This document shows, piece by piece, positions 42,312 through 50,967 of a DNA stretch of 64,000 bases (within the stretch, counting starts at the first letter, position 1; every line of letters starts with the position of its first letter). Below the pieces are notes generated by a model. It searched no databases. It was not told the DNA's origin and worked only from the letters and a program-made list of their open reading frames with translations. The stretch comes from Actinopolymorpha pittospori (GTDB lineage: Bacteria; Actinomycetota; Actinomycetes; Propionibacteriales; Actinopolymorphaceae), in contig NZ_JADBEM010000001.1 in the NCBI RefSeq assembly GCF_014873875.1, positions 3,038,001-3,102,000 of the forward strand. The letters are read 5' to 3'. Both the position numbers and the translations under genes were made by a program.

Positions 42312-42557
42312 CTACTGTGCGGTCGGGTCGGTGGGCTTCGCGGCCTGGGCGACGGACGCCTGGGCGGTCGCGCTGACGATGCCGGACTGCTTGATGATCG
42401 CCTTCAGGGTCGCGAGGGCGGCCGGGACGGATGCGACGGCCGCAGCCTTCAGGACGTCGAGGTTCAGCTGGTCCGCCAGGAGGAGCAGACCGATGAACGT
42501 CTGCACGTAGGTAGCGCCGACGCGCTCCGCCAGGTCGACGAAGAACTGCTTGGTCAC
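42312..42557 (-). CDS. Holin (r1t-like)
   Basis: 81 residues: DLAERVGATYVQTFIGLLLLAD, then KAAAVASVPAALATLKAIIKQ, the two-helix pattern of r1t-type holins. The C-terminus is a short alanine-rich tail. GTG 42557 overlaps the stop of the preceding gene. It would make membrane lesions for lysis; oddly the endolysin lies 17 kb away, at 59374. Confidence 0.8.
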   Translation of the reverse strand: MTKQFFVDLAERVGATYVQTFIGLLLLADQLNLDVLKAAAVASVPAALATLKAIIKQSGIVSATAQASVAQAAKPTDPTAQ

Positions 42558-42907
42558 TCAAAGCTCCTTGCTAGTTTCTCAATGGCGCGCATGGTCTCGG
42601 CGTGCGCGTCGCGGGTGACTTGCTCCAGGGCTAGCCAGGCTTCGCGGCCGGTGACCAGCTCGCGGAGAGTGGCGTTCTCCTGCTCCAGGTGGGCGATGCG
42701 CTTGGTGGTCTCTTCCCGGTAGGCCGAGAACTCCTGGCGCAGGTCGTTCAGACCCTCTTCGAGCCGGTCGCCGCGTGCCTTGTGCGCCGCGGCTTCGTCC
42801 TTCCAGATGGCCGCGGCCTGGGTGCGGGCGGCGTTACGCCAAACGACCACGCCGGCCGAGAGGAGACCGACGAGCCCGAGGGCCGTCCAGACGATGGCGA
42901 GGCTCAC
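42554..42907 (-). CDS. Membrane-anchored coiled-coil protein
   Basis: 117 residues: an N-terminal helix SLAIVWTALGLVGLLSAGVVVW and a long charged coiled coil (GDRLEEGLNDLRQEFSAYREETTKRIAHLEQENATL). GTG 42907 overlaps the fibre gene's stop. Between the fibre and holin genes, such proteins are often spanin- or holin-associated in phages, but actinophages lack an outer membrane, so the role is open. Confidence 0.75.
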   Translation of the reverse strand: MSLAIVWTALGLVGLLSAGVVVWRNAARTQAAAIWKDEAAAHKARGDRLEEGLNDLRQEFSAYREETTKRIAHLEQENATLRELVTGREAWLALEQVTRDAHAETMRAIEKLARSFE

Positions 42908-44091
42908 AACTCCTCGTAGACGCCGGCGATCGAGAACTGCATGCCCGCAGCGCAGTCAGAGCCGAGGAGGTTCGCCGTCACGCTGGCATTGACGTAGAGG
43001 ATTCGGTCAATGGCGTTGGCGGCCACGGTGCCGTCGGGCCAGGTGACAGCGCTGAGCGTGTAGCCGGGCCCCTCGGTGTGCCCGACGAACACCTGCCGCA
43101 CGATGCGGGCCGGGTTCGTCGGCAGGCCGGCCCAGACCGGAAGCGTTCCTGAACCCGCCGTGGTGCCGATCTTCACGTAGATCTGGAACGCGACGGTCTT
43201 CCGCCCGATGCGCCGCCAGCGCCCGGTGCGGACCGCGAATGTTGGCGAGCCGGCGTTTCCCCAGTTGGGGATGTAGGTAGCCCAGTCCGTCGTGTCGGAG
43301 GAGACGATGTTGCCCGCGACGGTGAGGTTCCCGATGTTGTCGACGTTGACCAGACTCGTGCCCGCTTCGGTGACGATCTGGAGCAGGTCGCCGGTCTGGC
43401 TGGCGCGCCGGGTGAGCCGTTGCGTGGTGTCCGTCGTGGCAACGGCGCTCACGTGCAGGGTGCTCGACCCCGGAGCCGGAACTCCAATGCCTACCCGGCG
43501 ACCCGCGCTGACCGAGACGGCCGCGTTGCTGGCGCTGTCCCGGATGGAGGCTAGGTCGGCCGTCTGCCCGGACGCGCCCTGGACGGTCAGCGGCACCGCC
43601 GACGGGTCGGCGCCGATCGCTCGGAGGGTCGGGCCGCCGATGCGGTTGATGAAGGGGCGCTCGTCGGCCAGCAGGGTGACCGCGCCCGTCGAGTCGACGG
43701 TGAACGCGCGGAGCGCGACCTCGTAGCGGTCGGTCGGGGACTTCGGGAGCGTCGGGCGGCCGGCGCCTGCGGTGCCCGTCCGGAGCGCTACGCCGTAGGT
43801 CCAGGGGGCCGTGGTCCGGTCGAGGTAGGCGACGACGACGCTCTGCTGTGTGCCGGAGGTGGGCACGGGGATCGAGCCGGGGACCTGGGCGTCGAGGGAG
43901 AGAACGTGTCCCGCGATGAGGAGCCGGCCAGGCTGGACGGTCCAGGTGCCGGCGCTAGTGCTGACCGCGAACGCGGTCGAGGGCTGGCCCGGAAGGATGC
44001 CGTCGTCGACGGCTAGCCAGAGCGCCTCGTGCTCAAGGTCGTTGACAAGCCCGCCTTGACGCTGGGAGTAAGGCCAGAGGTCGGCCGCCAT
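42904..44091 (-). CDS. Minor tail / fibre protein
   Basis: 395 residues. The N-terminal part (to about residue 150) resembles Dit-associated fibre proteins (GGLVNDLEHEALWLAVDDGI; PTDRYEVALRAFTVDSTG). The C-terminal half has beta-rich repeats (VGIGVPAPGSSTLHVSA and NLTVAGNIVSSDTTDW) like phage adhesins. It is the last tail gene, where the receptor-binding protein usually lies, so host-surface recognition is likely. ATG 44091. Confidence 0.8.
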   Translation of the reverse strand: MAADLWPYSQRQGGLVNDLEHEALWLAVDDGILPGQPSTAFAVSTSAGTWTVQPGRLLIAGHVLSLDAQVPGSIPVPTSGTQQSVVVAYLDRTTAPWTYGVALRTGTAGAGRPTLPKSPTDRYEVALRAFTVDSTGAVTLLADERPFINRIGGPTLRAIGADPSAVPLTVQGASGQTADLASIRDSASNAAVSVSAGRRVGIGVPAPGSSTLHVSAVATTDTTQRLTRRASQTGDLLQIVTEAGTSLVNVDNIGNLTVAGNIVSSDTTDWATYIPNWGNAGSPTFAVRTGRWRRIGRKTVAFQIYVKIGTTAGSGTLPVWAGLPTNPARIVRQVFVGHTEGPGYTLSAVTWPDGTVAANAIDRILYVNASVTANLLGSDCAAGMQFSIAGVYEEL

Positions 44092-44092
44092 G

Positions 44093-45271
44093 TCACAAGG
44101 CCCTTTCGAGGTAGGAGATGCGGCGTTGCAGGGCCGCGACTGTGGAAGCGAGGGGGTCGTCCGTCTGCGCTTGAGTGGTGCCGATCACGGACGTGACCTC
44201 TTCGAGGCCGGTTTCGTCGATCTTGACGTCGACTTGGCGAACGAGATCCTCGACAGCGCCGAACGGCGTCGTCACGGCCACCTTGTCGCCGAGGTCGAAG
44301 TCGCGACGCCAGCGGACCGTTGGGGTGTCCTGAATCAGCGCGGAGACGGCCGTCTGCTCGCCGGACGCCGCGAGGACCTCGGACGCGGCCTTCAGGTACT
44401 CCGCATACCGGGCGTCGGCCGTTTCCGTCGAGTCGACCTGGCGCTGATCGACGAAGACCTCTCGCCGTTCGCCCGCGACGTAGAACTCGACCAGCTCGCG
44501 GGCGGCGAGGTCGCCTTGGCCGGCGACGAGTGCCGCCGTTGCCGTAGCGGAGACCGAGCTAACCGAGAGGGTGCGGACGTTCCCCAGCTCGACGCCGAAG
44601 CGAGCCGTCCTGGACTTGTCGGCGGGGGCCCGGACGACGAACTCCATCGCCCCGTTGAGGTTGTCGCGGACGTCGAAGACGAGCCCACCGCCCGCAAGAG
44701 CCACGGTACGGAGGGCGTCCAGCAGGGGTGTGAAGCGCTCCCGGATCGTGACCTGTGTCCCGGCGCCCGTGGACGTGCCCAGGCGAAGGCCGGCGACGCG
44801 GCGGGTAGCCAGGGCGAGCGATCCGGCCTGCCAGTTGACCGTGACCCTGAGGACTTCCTCGGCCTCGTCCGGGCCGTATACGAAGTAGCCGGCCCGGGGG
44901 TTGGTAGCGCTGTCGTTCGGCTGATCCGCCCAGGCGACGCTTGGCGTCGGGTAGACGATCCGGTAGCCGAGGCGGCCGAGGTCGGTGTCGCCCGCGAGGG
45001 AGTACAGACCCGGCCCCTCGGCCTCATCGCCGGGGTCCGCCGACCATGCGAAGGACCGCTCGTCGAGCATGCCCGAGGCGACGACCTCGCCGTCCCGGAG
45101 GAAGATCACGCCCGCGCCTGGGGCCGGCCAGCCCTCCGGGGTTTCCTCGGGCGGGATGCTGAGCGTCCACGAGCCGACCTCGTTTACACGCATGGCCAGG
45201 GTTGCCGACCACGAGCGCAGGAAGCCGCCGATCGACCTGTCCGGCATGCGCGCGAGGAGTTGCCAGGTCAC
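44093..45271 (-). CDS. Gp37-like tail protein (siphovirus ReqiPepy6 Gp37-like)
   Basis: 392 residues: WSATLAMRVNEVGSWTLSIPP at the start, GAGVIFLRDGEVVASGMLDE, and VAGQGDLAARELVEFY with the DLGDKVAVTTPF motif near the end. This is the typical baseplate/tail-hub protein following Dit in actinophages. GTG 45271 overlaps the Dit stop (GTGA). One GTGTAAAC octamer lies within it. Confidence 0.85.
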   Translation of the reverse strand: MTWQLLARMPDRSIGGFLRSWSATLAMRVNEVGSWTLSIPPEETPEGWPAPGAGVIFLRDGEVVASGMLDERSFAWSADPGDEAEGPGLYSLAGDTDLGRLGYRIVYPTPSVAWADQPNDSATNPRAGYFVYGPDEAEEVLRVTVNWQAGSLALATRRVAGLRLGTSTGAGTQVTIRERFTPLLDALRTVALAGGGLVFDVRDNLNGAMEFVVRAPADKSRTARFGVELGNVRTLSVSSVSATATAALVAGQGDLAARELVEFYVAGERREVFVDQRQVDSTETADARYAEYLKAASEVLAASGEQTAVSALIQDTPTVRWRRDFDLGDKVAVTTPFGAVEDLVRQVDVKIDETGLEEVTSVIGTTQAQTDDPLASTVAALQRRISYLERAL

Positions 45272-46167
45272 GCCGTCTCCAGTCGTGGCCGGTAGGCGAG
45301 CCGCACGCTCGAAGGCGTCGGCGAGGACTGCCAGCCCTCCATCTGAACGGCGATATCGACCTCGCCGGGCGGGAGGGTGAACAGCGTCGAGGACGGCCAG
45401 CCGAGGTCGCCGATCCGGTTCGCGCCGGTCTGGTCGGTGACGGTGGAAGCCCCGACGTCGACGGTGATCACCTCGCCGCTCGTGACCGCGCCGAACGACC
45501 ACGAGGGGCCGCCGGGGATGCCCACGCTTACCGAGGTAGCCGGGCCGGTGATGGTCCAGACCGGCGAGGCCGGCGCGTCACCGCGGACGAGGACCGTTTG
45601 GGTGCCGAAGGCCGTTTCGGGCGAGACCGTCTCGTACGGGCTCAGATAACTACGCGGGGCCGGGGCCTGGAAGTCGACCGCGACCTCTAGGGCGCCGTAC
45701 CACCATGGGTCGGTCGCGACGAGCTGGACGACCGCTACGTCATCGGTCACGCCGCGTCCACTGTCGTCGGTCCAGCCGAACCCGTCGAGGTAGACCGCGG
45801 AGACCTCGCGCCACGTGCCGTCACGGCGGGCGATCCGAAGAACGCCCGGACGCGGTACGCCGGCCGGCGGGGTCGTCTGTGTAAACGCCTTCGTGAGGTC
45901 CCGTCGCAGCGTCAGGAACTCATCCGAGCCGGCGGCCGAGTACAGCATCAGCGGGAGCGTGATGATCCGCTCGCCCGCATACGACCACCTGGCGATCGTG
46001 CCGCCGGTCGCGATGCCGCGCCGGGTGATGGTCCGGGGGGCCGCGCCGAGGCCGTCGACGCCCTCGTCGAGGATGACGACGCCGGTCTCCGCGCTGCCGT
46101 TCATCAGGTCCCAGGACCGCCCGTCGGGCCCGGTCCAGACCACGCTCGCGAACCAATCGAGAGCCAT
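45268..46167 (-). CDS. Distal tail protein (Dit)
   Basis: 299 residues with the Dit pattern: WTGPDGRSWDLMNGSAETGVVILDEG..., SYAGERIITLPLMLYSA, and the middle TDDVAVVQLVATDPWWYGA. The C-terminal domain is beta-rich. It forms the adaptor between tail tube and tip. It follows the tape-measure gene directly and overlaps the Gp37-like start. One GTGTAAAC octamer lies within it. Confidence 0.88.
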   Translation of the reverse strand: MALDWFASVVWTGPDGRSWDLMNGSAETGVVILDEGVDGLGAAPRTITRRGIATGGTIARWSYAGERIITLPLMLYSAAGSDEFLTLRRDLTKAFTQTTPPAGVPRPGVLRIARRDGTWREVSAVYLDGFGWTDDSGRGVTDDVAVVQLVATDPWWYGALEVAVDFQAPAPRSYLSPYETVSPETAFGTQTVLVRGDAPASPVWTITGPATSVSVGIPGGPSWSFGAVTSGEVITVDVGASTVTDQTGANRIGDLGWPSSTLFTLPPGEVDIAVQMEGWQSSPTPSSVRLAYRPRLETA

Positions 46168-48210
46168 TTAGCGCGGCCTCCCTACTCGGGTGCGTACCCG
46201 AGCCCCGTGAATGACCGGGGCGATCGTCTGCTCGTTGATGTCGAGGTTCCGGCCGTTGAACACGTAGGTGTCGCCGCCCAGGAATCCGCCCGCACGCTTG
46301 GCGTCGGCGATCGACAGGCCCCCGGTCGAGGTTTCCGAGAAGGCCGTCAGGGCTGCCGCGGCCTTGTTGACCTTCGGGGCCGCCTGCTGGATGCCGATGG
46401 CGAGGCCCTCGCTGATGTTCTGGCCGTAGCCCATCATCACCCGCGACGGCGAGTGAATCTTGAGCGCTCCGGTGATCTTCGACTTGATCCCGTCGACGAT
46501 CCCGGACACCTTGTCCTCGACGGCGCCGATCATGTCTCCCATGCCGGCGATCAGGCCGCGGATGATGTCCTTACCGGCACTCAGGAGCAGGCTTCCGAGA
46601 TTGCCGAGCGACTTCTTGACCTTGCCGGGGACTCCGCCGACGAAGCTGACGGCCTCGCCGAACTTTGCCTTCAGGCCGGAGACGAACTGGCCGACCTTGC
46701 CCACCGCGCCGACGACGGTCGAGCCGAAGTCGATGACCTTTCCGATGATCTTTACGACCCAGCCGATCACGGTGACGATCGCGCCGACGACGTTCACGAG
46801 CAGGAAGCCCGCGAACTTGATCAGCGGCGGGAGCACCTTCCCGAGGATCGCGGCGGCGAGCTTCAGGACGAAGCCCGTGACCTGAACCACGACGGAGATA
46901 ACCCGCTGTATGGTCGGCTGCCACTCGCGGAACTTGGCGAGCACCTGCTCGAGAGCCGGGAGGACGTTTTTCCGGTAGGTCGCGACGAGGGTGTCGAAGA
47001 CCGGCTTCAGCCGCTGCGCGATCGCCTGGTAGATGCCCAGGATCGCCGGCAGTAGCGTGCCGACGAAGAACGACGCGAGGCTCGCGATGATGGGCAGGAC
47101 CTGGCCTTGCAGGATCGACCAGACGCTCTGGAAGATCGGCGCCAGACTCGACCCGATGTACTTCACCAGCGACACGACCGAGGGCAGCAGGCCACCCGTG
47201 ACGAAGCTCGCGAGCTGGCCGAAGACGTCGCGCAGGGTGCGAGTGGCGCCCCCGATGACTCCGAAGACACCTACCGTCGTCCCCTGGCTGCCGCTGATCG
47301 CGGCGACAAAACCGCTCAGTACTGCGCCGGCCGTTTTGAGGGCAGGCCCCAGGATTCCGCCGAGTGCGCCAGCCGCGCTCTGGAGCGAGGGCAGCCACTT
47401 GTTGAAGAGGGTGATGGCGCTGGTGACGACCGGGAGTAGCGCGGCGCCGAGCTTCGTCTTCAGGTCCGAAAACTGCGCGGACAAGATTCGCTGCTGGTTA
47501 GCCAGACCGCCGGAGGTACGGGCGAAGTCGCCCTGAGCCACCGCGGTTTGCTTCATGATGAGCGCCTGGGCGGCGAGGACCCGTTGCTGAGGCGTGAGAG
47601 CGGTCTTCGTGGTTGCGATCAGGCCCATGGCGAGCGCCTGCTGACGAAGCGAGGCGTCGTCGAGGAGCACGCCGTACTGCCGAATAGGCTCGGACTCCCC
47701 GCGCAGCGCCGCACCGATCGCCGTGATGGCGTCCTCGGGTGAGGTGTTGTAGAACGACGCCAGGTCGCCGGACAGTCCGGTGAGGCCGGTCGAGAAGCCG
47801 GCGAGGTCCTTCCCGGTGAGGCCGGCCGCCTTCCCGAACACGCCGAAGGTCGAGGCGCCGTCGAGGGCCGACTGCTGCGTCTGGCCGAGACTGGTGTTCG
47901 CGGTCTTCGCGTAGTTCAGAACTTCGTCCGCGGCGTCGCCGAAAACGACCTTCGTCTTCGAGACGGTCTCGTTCAGGTCGGAGGCGCCCGATACCGAGTC
48001 CTTCAGGAAGTTGAAGACCGCCTGTCCCGCGAAAGCTGCGGCGATCGGGCCGGCAAAGCCCTTCGCCATCGTGAGGAGCCCACCGCCGAACGCCTGCCCG
48101 CCAGCCTTACCGCTGGCCGCCATCGGGACGGCCGTCTCCTTTGTCAGGGCCGACTGAAAGCCCTTGGCGGACGGGATGATTTGAAGGGTCGCGTAACCGA
48201 CGTTGGACAC
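46168..48210 (-). CDS. Tail tape-measure protein
   Basis: 680 residues, with long hydrophobic stretches (VVQVTGFVLKLAAAILGKVL and FAGFLLVNVVGAIVTVIGWVV) and the family opening MSNVGYATLQIIPSAKGFQSAL. A length of 680 residues predicts a tail of roughly 100 nm by the usual 1.5 angstrom per residue rule (inference). GTG 48210. The C-terminal portion includes the VSGIVDGIKSKITGALKIHSPSRVM motif shared by many tape measures. Confidence 0.93.
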   Translation of the reverse strand: MSNVGYATLQIIPSAKGFQSALTKETAVPMAASGKAGGQAFGGGLLTMAKGFAGPIAAAFAGQAVFNFLKDSVSGASDLNETVSKTKVVFGDAADEVLNYAKTANTSLGQTQQSALDGASTFGVFGKAAGLTGKDLAGFSTGLTGLSGDLASFYNTSPEDAITAIGAALRGESEPIRQYGVLLDDASLRQQALAMGLIATTKTALTPQQRVLAAQALIMKQTAVAQGDFARTSGGLANQQRILSAQFSDLKTKLGAALLPVVTSAITLFNKWLPSLQSAAGALGGILGPALKTAGAVLSGFVAAISGSQGTTVGVFGVIGGATRTLRDVFGQLASFVTGGLLPSVVSLVKYIGSSLAPIFQSVWSILQGQVLPIIASLASFFVGTLLPAILGIYQAIAQRLKPVFDTLVATYRKNVLPALEQVLAKFREWQPTIQRVISVVVQVTGFVLKLAAAILGKVLPPLIKFAGFLLVNVVGAIVTVIGWVVKIIGKVIDFGSTVVGAVGKVGQFVSGLKAKFGEAVSFVGGVPGKVKKSLGNLGSLLLSAGKDIIRGLIAGMGDMIGAVEDKVSGIVDGIKSKITGALKIHSPSRVMMGYGQNISEGLAIGIQQAAPKVNKAAAALTAFSETSTGGLSIADAKRAGGFLGGDTYVFNGRNLDINEQTIAPVIHGARVRTRVGRPR

Positions 48211-48225
48211 GGCGAGGAGCCCTCC

Positions 48226-48833
48226 TTACTGACTTGGTGAGAGCCGCTCGCGCTGGGCTTTCAGTCGCGCGGCGAGAGAATCGGAGGCCGGCCGGTCCTC
48301 CATGCCCTTCGGTCGGGCGGGGTGGGGCTCTCCGGTGAGTGCGTGGTAGACGTCGGCCAGGAGGACGTCGGTGAGCGTCCAGCCGACGGGAACGCGGTTC
48401 TGATGCGCCCACGTAGCCGAGCCGGGCGGCAGATTGCTAACGAGGGCATAGAGCCGCCTCGCGGAAAGGCTCCCGCGCCAGAACTCCGCAATGTCGATGC
48501 CGTAGAAGCGCTGTAGGTCGGCCTCTACGGCATCGGACTGGTCGCGGAGTAGGACGAGGAGCCCGGCTAGTTTCCCTCCAGGCCCATCGCAGTCTGAAGC
48601 GACACGAAGAGATCGTTAAGCGACTGGACCGTGCGCGGCTTCGAGCGGAACTTCGCCCACTGGGAGGCGCCCAGAAGCGCGCGGACGGTGGTCGCGACCT
48701 TGCCGTCCTCGTACGCCTCCAAGACGTCGACGTCCCACTCCATCGGCGGGGGAACGACGTAGGAGTCGCCGTCGTACTCGAACGCGACAGACTCGCCGCG
48801 TGCCTCGGCCTTCGCGGGGGTGGAGTCAGCCAT
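48226..48833 (-). CDS. Tail assembly chaperone GT (programmed -1 frameshift fusion)
   Basis: The G protein (48567-48833, 88 residues, MADSTPAKAEARGES... to GLEGN) stops at TAG, but the slippery heptamer GGGAAAC ends one base before that stop. Shifting by -1 continues from 48570 to 48226 as 114 more residues (LAGLLVLLRDQSDAVEADLQ... LARLKAQRERLSPSQ), giving a 202-residue GT protein. This is the classic lambda G/GT arrangement immediately upstream of the tape-measure gene. The chaperone keeps tape measure soluble during tail assembly. Confidence 0.92.
48570..48576 (-). promoter_or_regulatory. -1 ribosomal frameshift slippery site
   Basis: GGGAAAC in frame G GGA AAC, immediately followed by TAG. 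Translation in the -1 frame stays open for 115 codons. Confidence 0.88.
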
Positions 48834-48878
48834 CGGTGAAAGTCTCCTTGCGGGCGCGGATTGGGCGCGGAAAGGCAG

Positions 48879-48918
48879 AGGCCCGGGACACGCTCCGCGC
48901 TTGGCGTATCCCGGGCCT
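48879..48918 (-). terminator. Attenuator hairpin between tail tube and chaperone genes
   Basis: AGGCCCGGGA pairs with TCCCGGGCCT, with an inner ACGC/GCGT. Placed inside the leftward operon, it probably lowers expression downstream of the abundant tail-tube gene. Confidence 0.7.
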
Positions 48919-48934
48919 TTTTAGAGGGGGTAGA

Positions 48935-49486
48935 TCAGGGGGTGAGGGTGCCCTTGAGCTCCGTGTAGAGCGTGCCGTCCGCCTCGGGGTAAAGGACGAC
49001 GGTGATCGAGTACACGGTGACGTCGGACTCGGTCTCGGTAACGTCGTCGATGCTGTCGACGGTGGCCCGCTTGACGATCCGGCGCTTAACCGTGTCGCCG
49101 TCACGGACCTCGAAGCCGATCGCGAACTCGGCAGAGGTGGGGACCCTCACGGCCGAGGTCGTCAGGCTGCTCGCTTCGTCAACGGTCCGGGTAGAGCCGG
49201 GGTTGACGATGCCGAAGATGGTGTCGTTGTCCTCCAGGGCGACGAACGTGATCGTCCGCTTGTGCTGGGACTTCGTGCGCTTGACGAGGAGCCCGCCCCA
49301 GGCGTACTTCTCGCTCGACTGGTCCTCGCGGGTCTCGGTGAAACCTTCCTCGCCGTCGAGCAGGCCGCCGGCCTTCCAGGCCGTGGCCCATGCGCTCGTG
49401 ACGTCGGCCGGGCCAGCGGTGCCCACCGGGGCAACGTAGACATCCGCGTTTGCCCACTGCGCGGCGTTGGTGGCGTCTCCCGCCAT
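48935..49486 (-). CDS. Major tail tube protein
   Basis: 183 residues: MAGDATNAAQWANADVYVAP and GFTETREDQSSEKYAWGG, then VVLYPEADGTLYTELKGTLTP, the common actinophage tail-tube pattern, in the right place before G/GT. Multiple copies form the tail tube. ATG 49486. Confidence 0.88.
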   Translation of the reverse strand: MAGDATNAAQWANADVYVAPVGTAGPADVTSAWATAWKAGGLLDGEEGFTETREDQSSEKYAWGGLLVKRTKSQHKRTITFVALEDNDTIFGIVNPGSTRTVDEASSLTTSAVRVPTSAEFAIGFEVRDGDTVKRRIVKRATVDSIDDVTETESDVTVYSITVVLYPEADGTLYTELKGTLTP

Positions 49487-49496
49487 CAGTAACTCC

Positions 49497-49892
49497 TCAG
49501 TAAATGGTCGGTCGCAGCCGCGCCGCGACTGTGAACGTAGAAAGAGGCGAGCCCGTGGCCGGGTCCGTCGTCGGTATCGGCCCGGTCAGGGGGCCGTACG
49601 AGCGGACCTCTGGGCCGCCCTCGTAGGCCAGCAGGACGGCCCGCAGGTGCCGGGCCAGGGCATAGCCGCTCGCGTCGTCCACGCCCCATACGGCGAGCCG
49701 GAGGGAGACCGTCTCGGTGACCGGGTAGCGGACGGTCGAGCTGTCGACCGCGACCGCGACGTAAGGCGCGGCCGGGGCCGTGGGGTACTCCTCGGGCGCC
49801 TTCGTGCCGAAGGTCGCCGAGGCGACCCGGGCGCGCAGGACGCCCAGCGTCGCGAGGATCGCGTCCGGGAAGTCAACGATCGGCCTAGCCAC
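49497..49892 (-). CDS. Tail terminator / completion protein
   Basis: 131 residues, PDAILATLGVLRARVASATF at the start and YVAVAVDSSTVRYPVTETVSLRLAVWGVDDASGYALAR in the middle, the layout of tail-terminator (lambda gpU-like) proteins. GTG 49892 overlaps the preceding gene. Position directly upstream of the tail tube supports the role. Confidence 0.75.
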   Translation of the reverse strand: MARPIVDFPDAILATLGVLRARVASATFGTKAPEEYPTAPAAPYVAVAVDSSTVRYPVTETVSLRLAVWGVDDASGYALARHLRAVLLAYEGGPEVRSYGPLTGPIPTTDPATGSPLSTFTVAARLRPTIY

Positions 49893-50181
49893 GCTCGCGG
49901 ACCTCCAGGCCCGCAGCGCCGGCAGCCCGGGTGAGCGTGCCGTGCTTCGCCTGCATGCCGAGCCCGCCCGGGTGCGCGAGCGTCACAGCAGCCGCAGCGC
50001 GGTCGGTCGTGTAGCTCGCGACCCGCACCTCGCCACGGGCGGCATAGCGCTGCCACTCCGGCGACGAGCTGGCGTTGCCGGCGACGGTCCCCGCGAGGTC
50101 GTCGAGGGCGGCGCGTACTTCGCCGCTCCGGAGGACCTCGGCGATGCCGGCGTGATCGAGCCGGACCTTCGCACTAGCCAC
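49885..50181 (-). CDS. HK97 gp10-like neck protein
   Basis: 98 residues with VRLDHAGIAEVLRSGEVRAAL and the ending typical of gp10-like head-tail joining proteins. GTG 50181, overlapping both neighbours. Inferred mainly from order. Confidence 0.7.
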   Translation of the reverse strand: MASAKVRLDHAGIAEVLRSGEVRAALDDLAGTVAGNASSSPEWQRYAARGEVRVASYTTDRAAAAVTLAHPGGLGMQAKHGTLTRAAGAAGLEVRERG

Positions 50182-50467
50182 TGGTGACCTCCAGCCGCGC
50201 GAGGCCGACCGTCACGAGAACGGCCGCCCGCATGGAGCGGACGAGGTTCGGCTCGCCCTCGACTGCGTAGGTGACGCCGTTTACACGCACTCGGTCGCCG
50301 AGCTGGACGTCCGCGTCGGGCGGTAGGAGGAGCTGGTCCCGCCGGACCTGGAAGCCCCGGACCGTCGAGGTCGAGGGGGACTCCCAGGAGGCGCCAGGAT
50401 TGCCGTAGGCGTCGGTTCCCGAGGCCCGGAGGATGGTTACCTCATCGGGCAGGTTCCGGAGGCTCAC
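50174..50467 (-). CDS. Head-tail adaptor / stopper protein
   Basis: 97 residues, VSLRNLPDEVTILRASGTDAYGNPGASWESPS and QLGDRVRVNGVTYAVEGEP, typical of small phage head-closure proteins. GTG 50467 overlaps the connector stop. Contains a GTGTAAAC octamer at the RVN codons. Confidence 0.75.
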   Translation of the reverse strand: MSLRNLPDEVTILRASGTDAYGNPGASWESPSTSTVRGFQVRRDQLLLPPDADVQLGDRVRVNGVTYAVEGEPNLVRSMRAAVLVTVGLARLEVTSG

Positions 50468-50931
50468 AGCGACCACCGCCACGGGTCGGGGTGGTCCCAC
50501 TCCTCGCGGGGGACGGGCCTTCGTGTGCGGTCGTACGCGGGTAGGACGCGGACCGTCGTGAGCCCGCCTGTACCTGCGCCCCGCGCGGCGAGCTGGACGA
50601 CCCGAATCTCGTCAGCCGTGAGGTAGACGCCGGTCTCGCCCTGGGCGTACTGGTAGGAGTACGAGCCGCCCAGGTTCTCGCCCTGGTAGCCGTCCGGGTT
50701 GCGGTAGGACCGGAGGGCGGCGCGCACGACGACCGCTACGACCGGATCGGGCGCCGTGATGGTCACGCCGTCGACGGCGACCCAATCGCAGCCGGCCTCG
50801 TTTCGGACGAGCGCCGAGGCGTCGGCCAGGTCCGCCTCCGCCCGCGCGAGGTCAGCGCCAGCGAGCGACCCGACGTCAACGCCGAGCCGGACTTCGAGCG
50901 CCGAGACCGGCGCGAGCGAAGGCAGAGCCAT
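50464..50931 (-). CDS. Head-tail connector protein
   Basis: 155 residues, all-helical N-terminus with LEVRLGVDVGSLAGADLARAEADLADASALV, then GDPVVAVVVRAALRSYRNPDGYQ, the gp6-type connector layout. It lies immediately after the capsid gene. ATG 50931. Confidence 0.75.
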   Translation of the reverse strand: MALPSLAPVSALEVRLGVDVGSLAGADLARAEADLADASALVRNEAGCDWVAVDGVTITAPDPVVAVVVRAALRSYRNPDGYQGENLGGSYSYQYAQGETGVYLTADEIRVVQLAARGAGTGGLTTVRVLPAYDRTRRPVPREEWDHPDPWRWSL

Positions 50932-50953
50932 GGTCAGAACTCCTCGTGTGTAG

Positions 50954-50962
50954 ACTCACGCC
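50954..50962 (-). promoter_or_regulatory. ACTCACGC site, copy 7
   Basis: ACTCACGCC between the capsid stop and the connector gene, adjacent to the GAGGAG ribosome site; last base differs from the consensus. Confidence 0.5.
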
Positions 50963-50967
50963 CTAGA

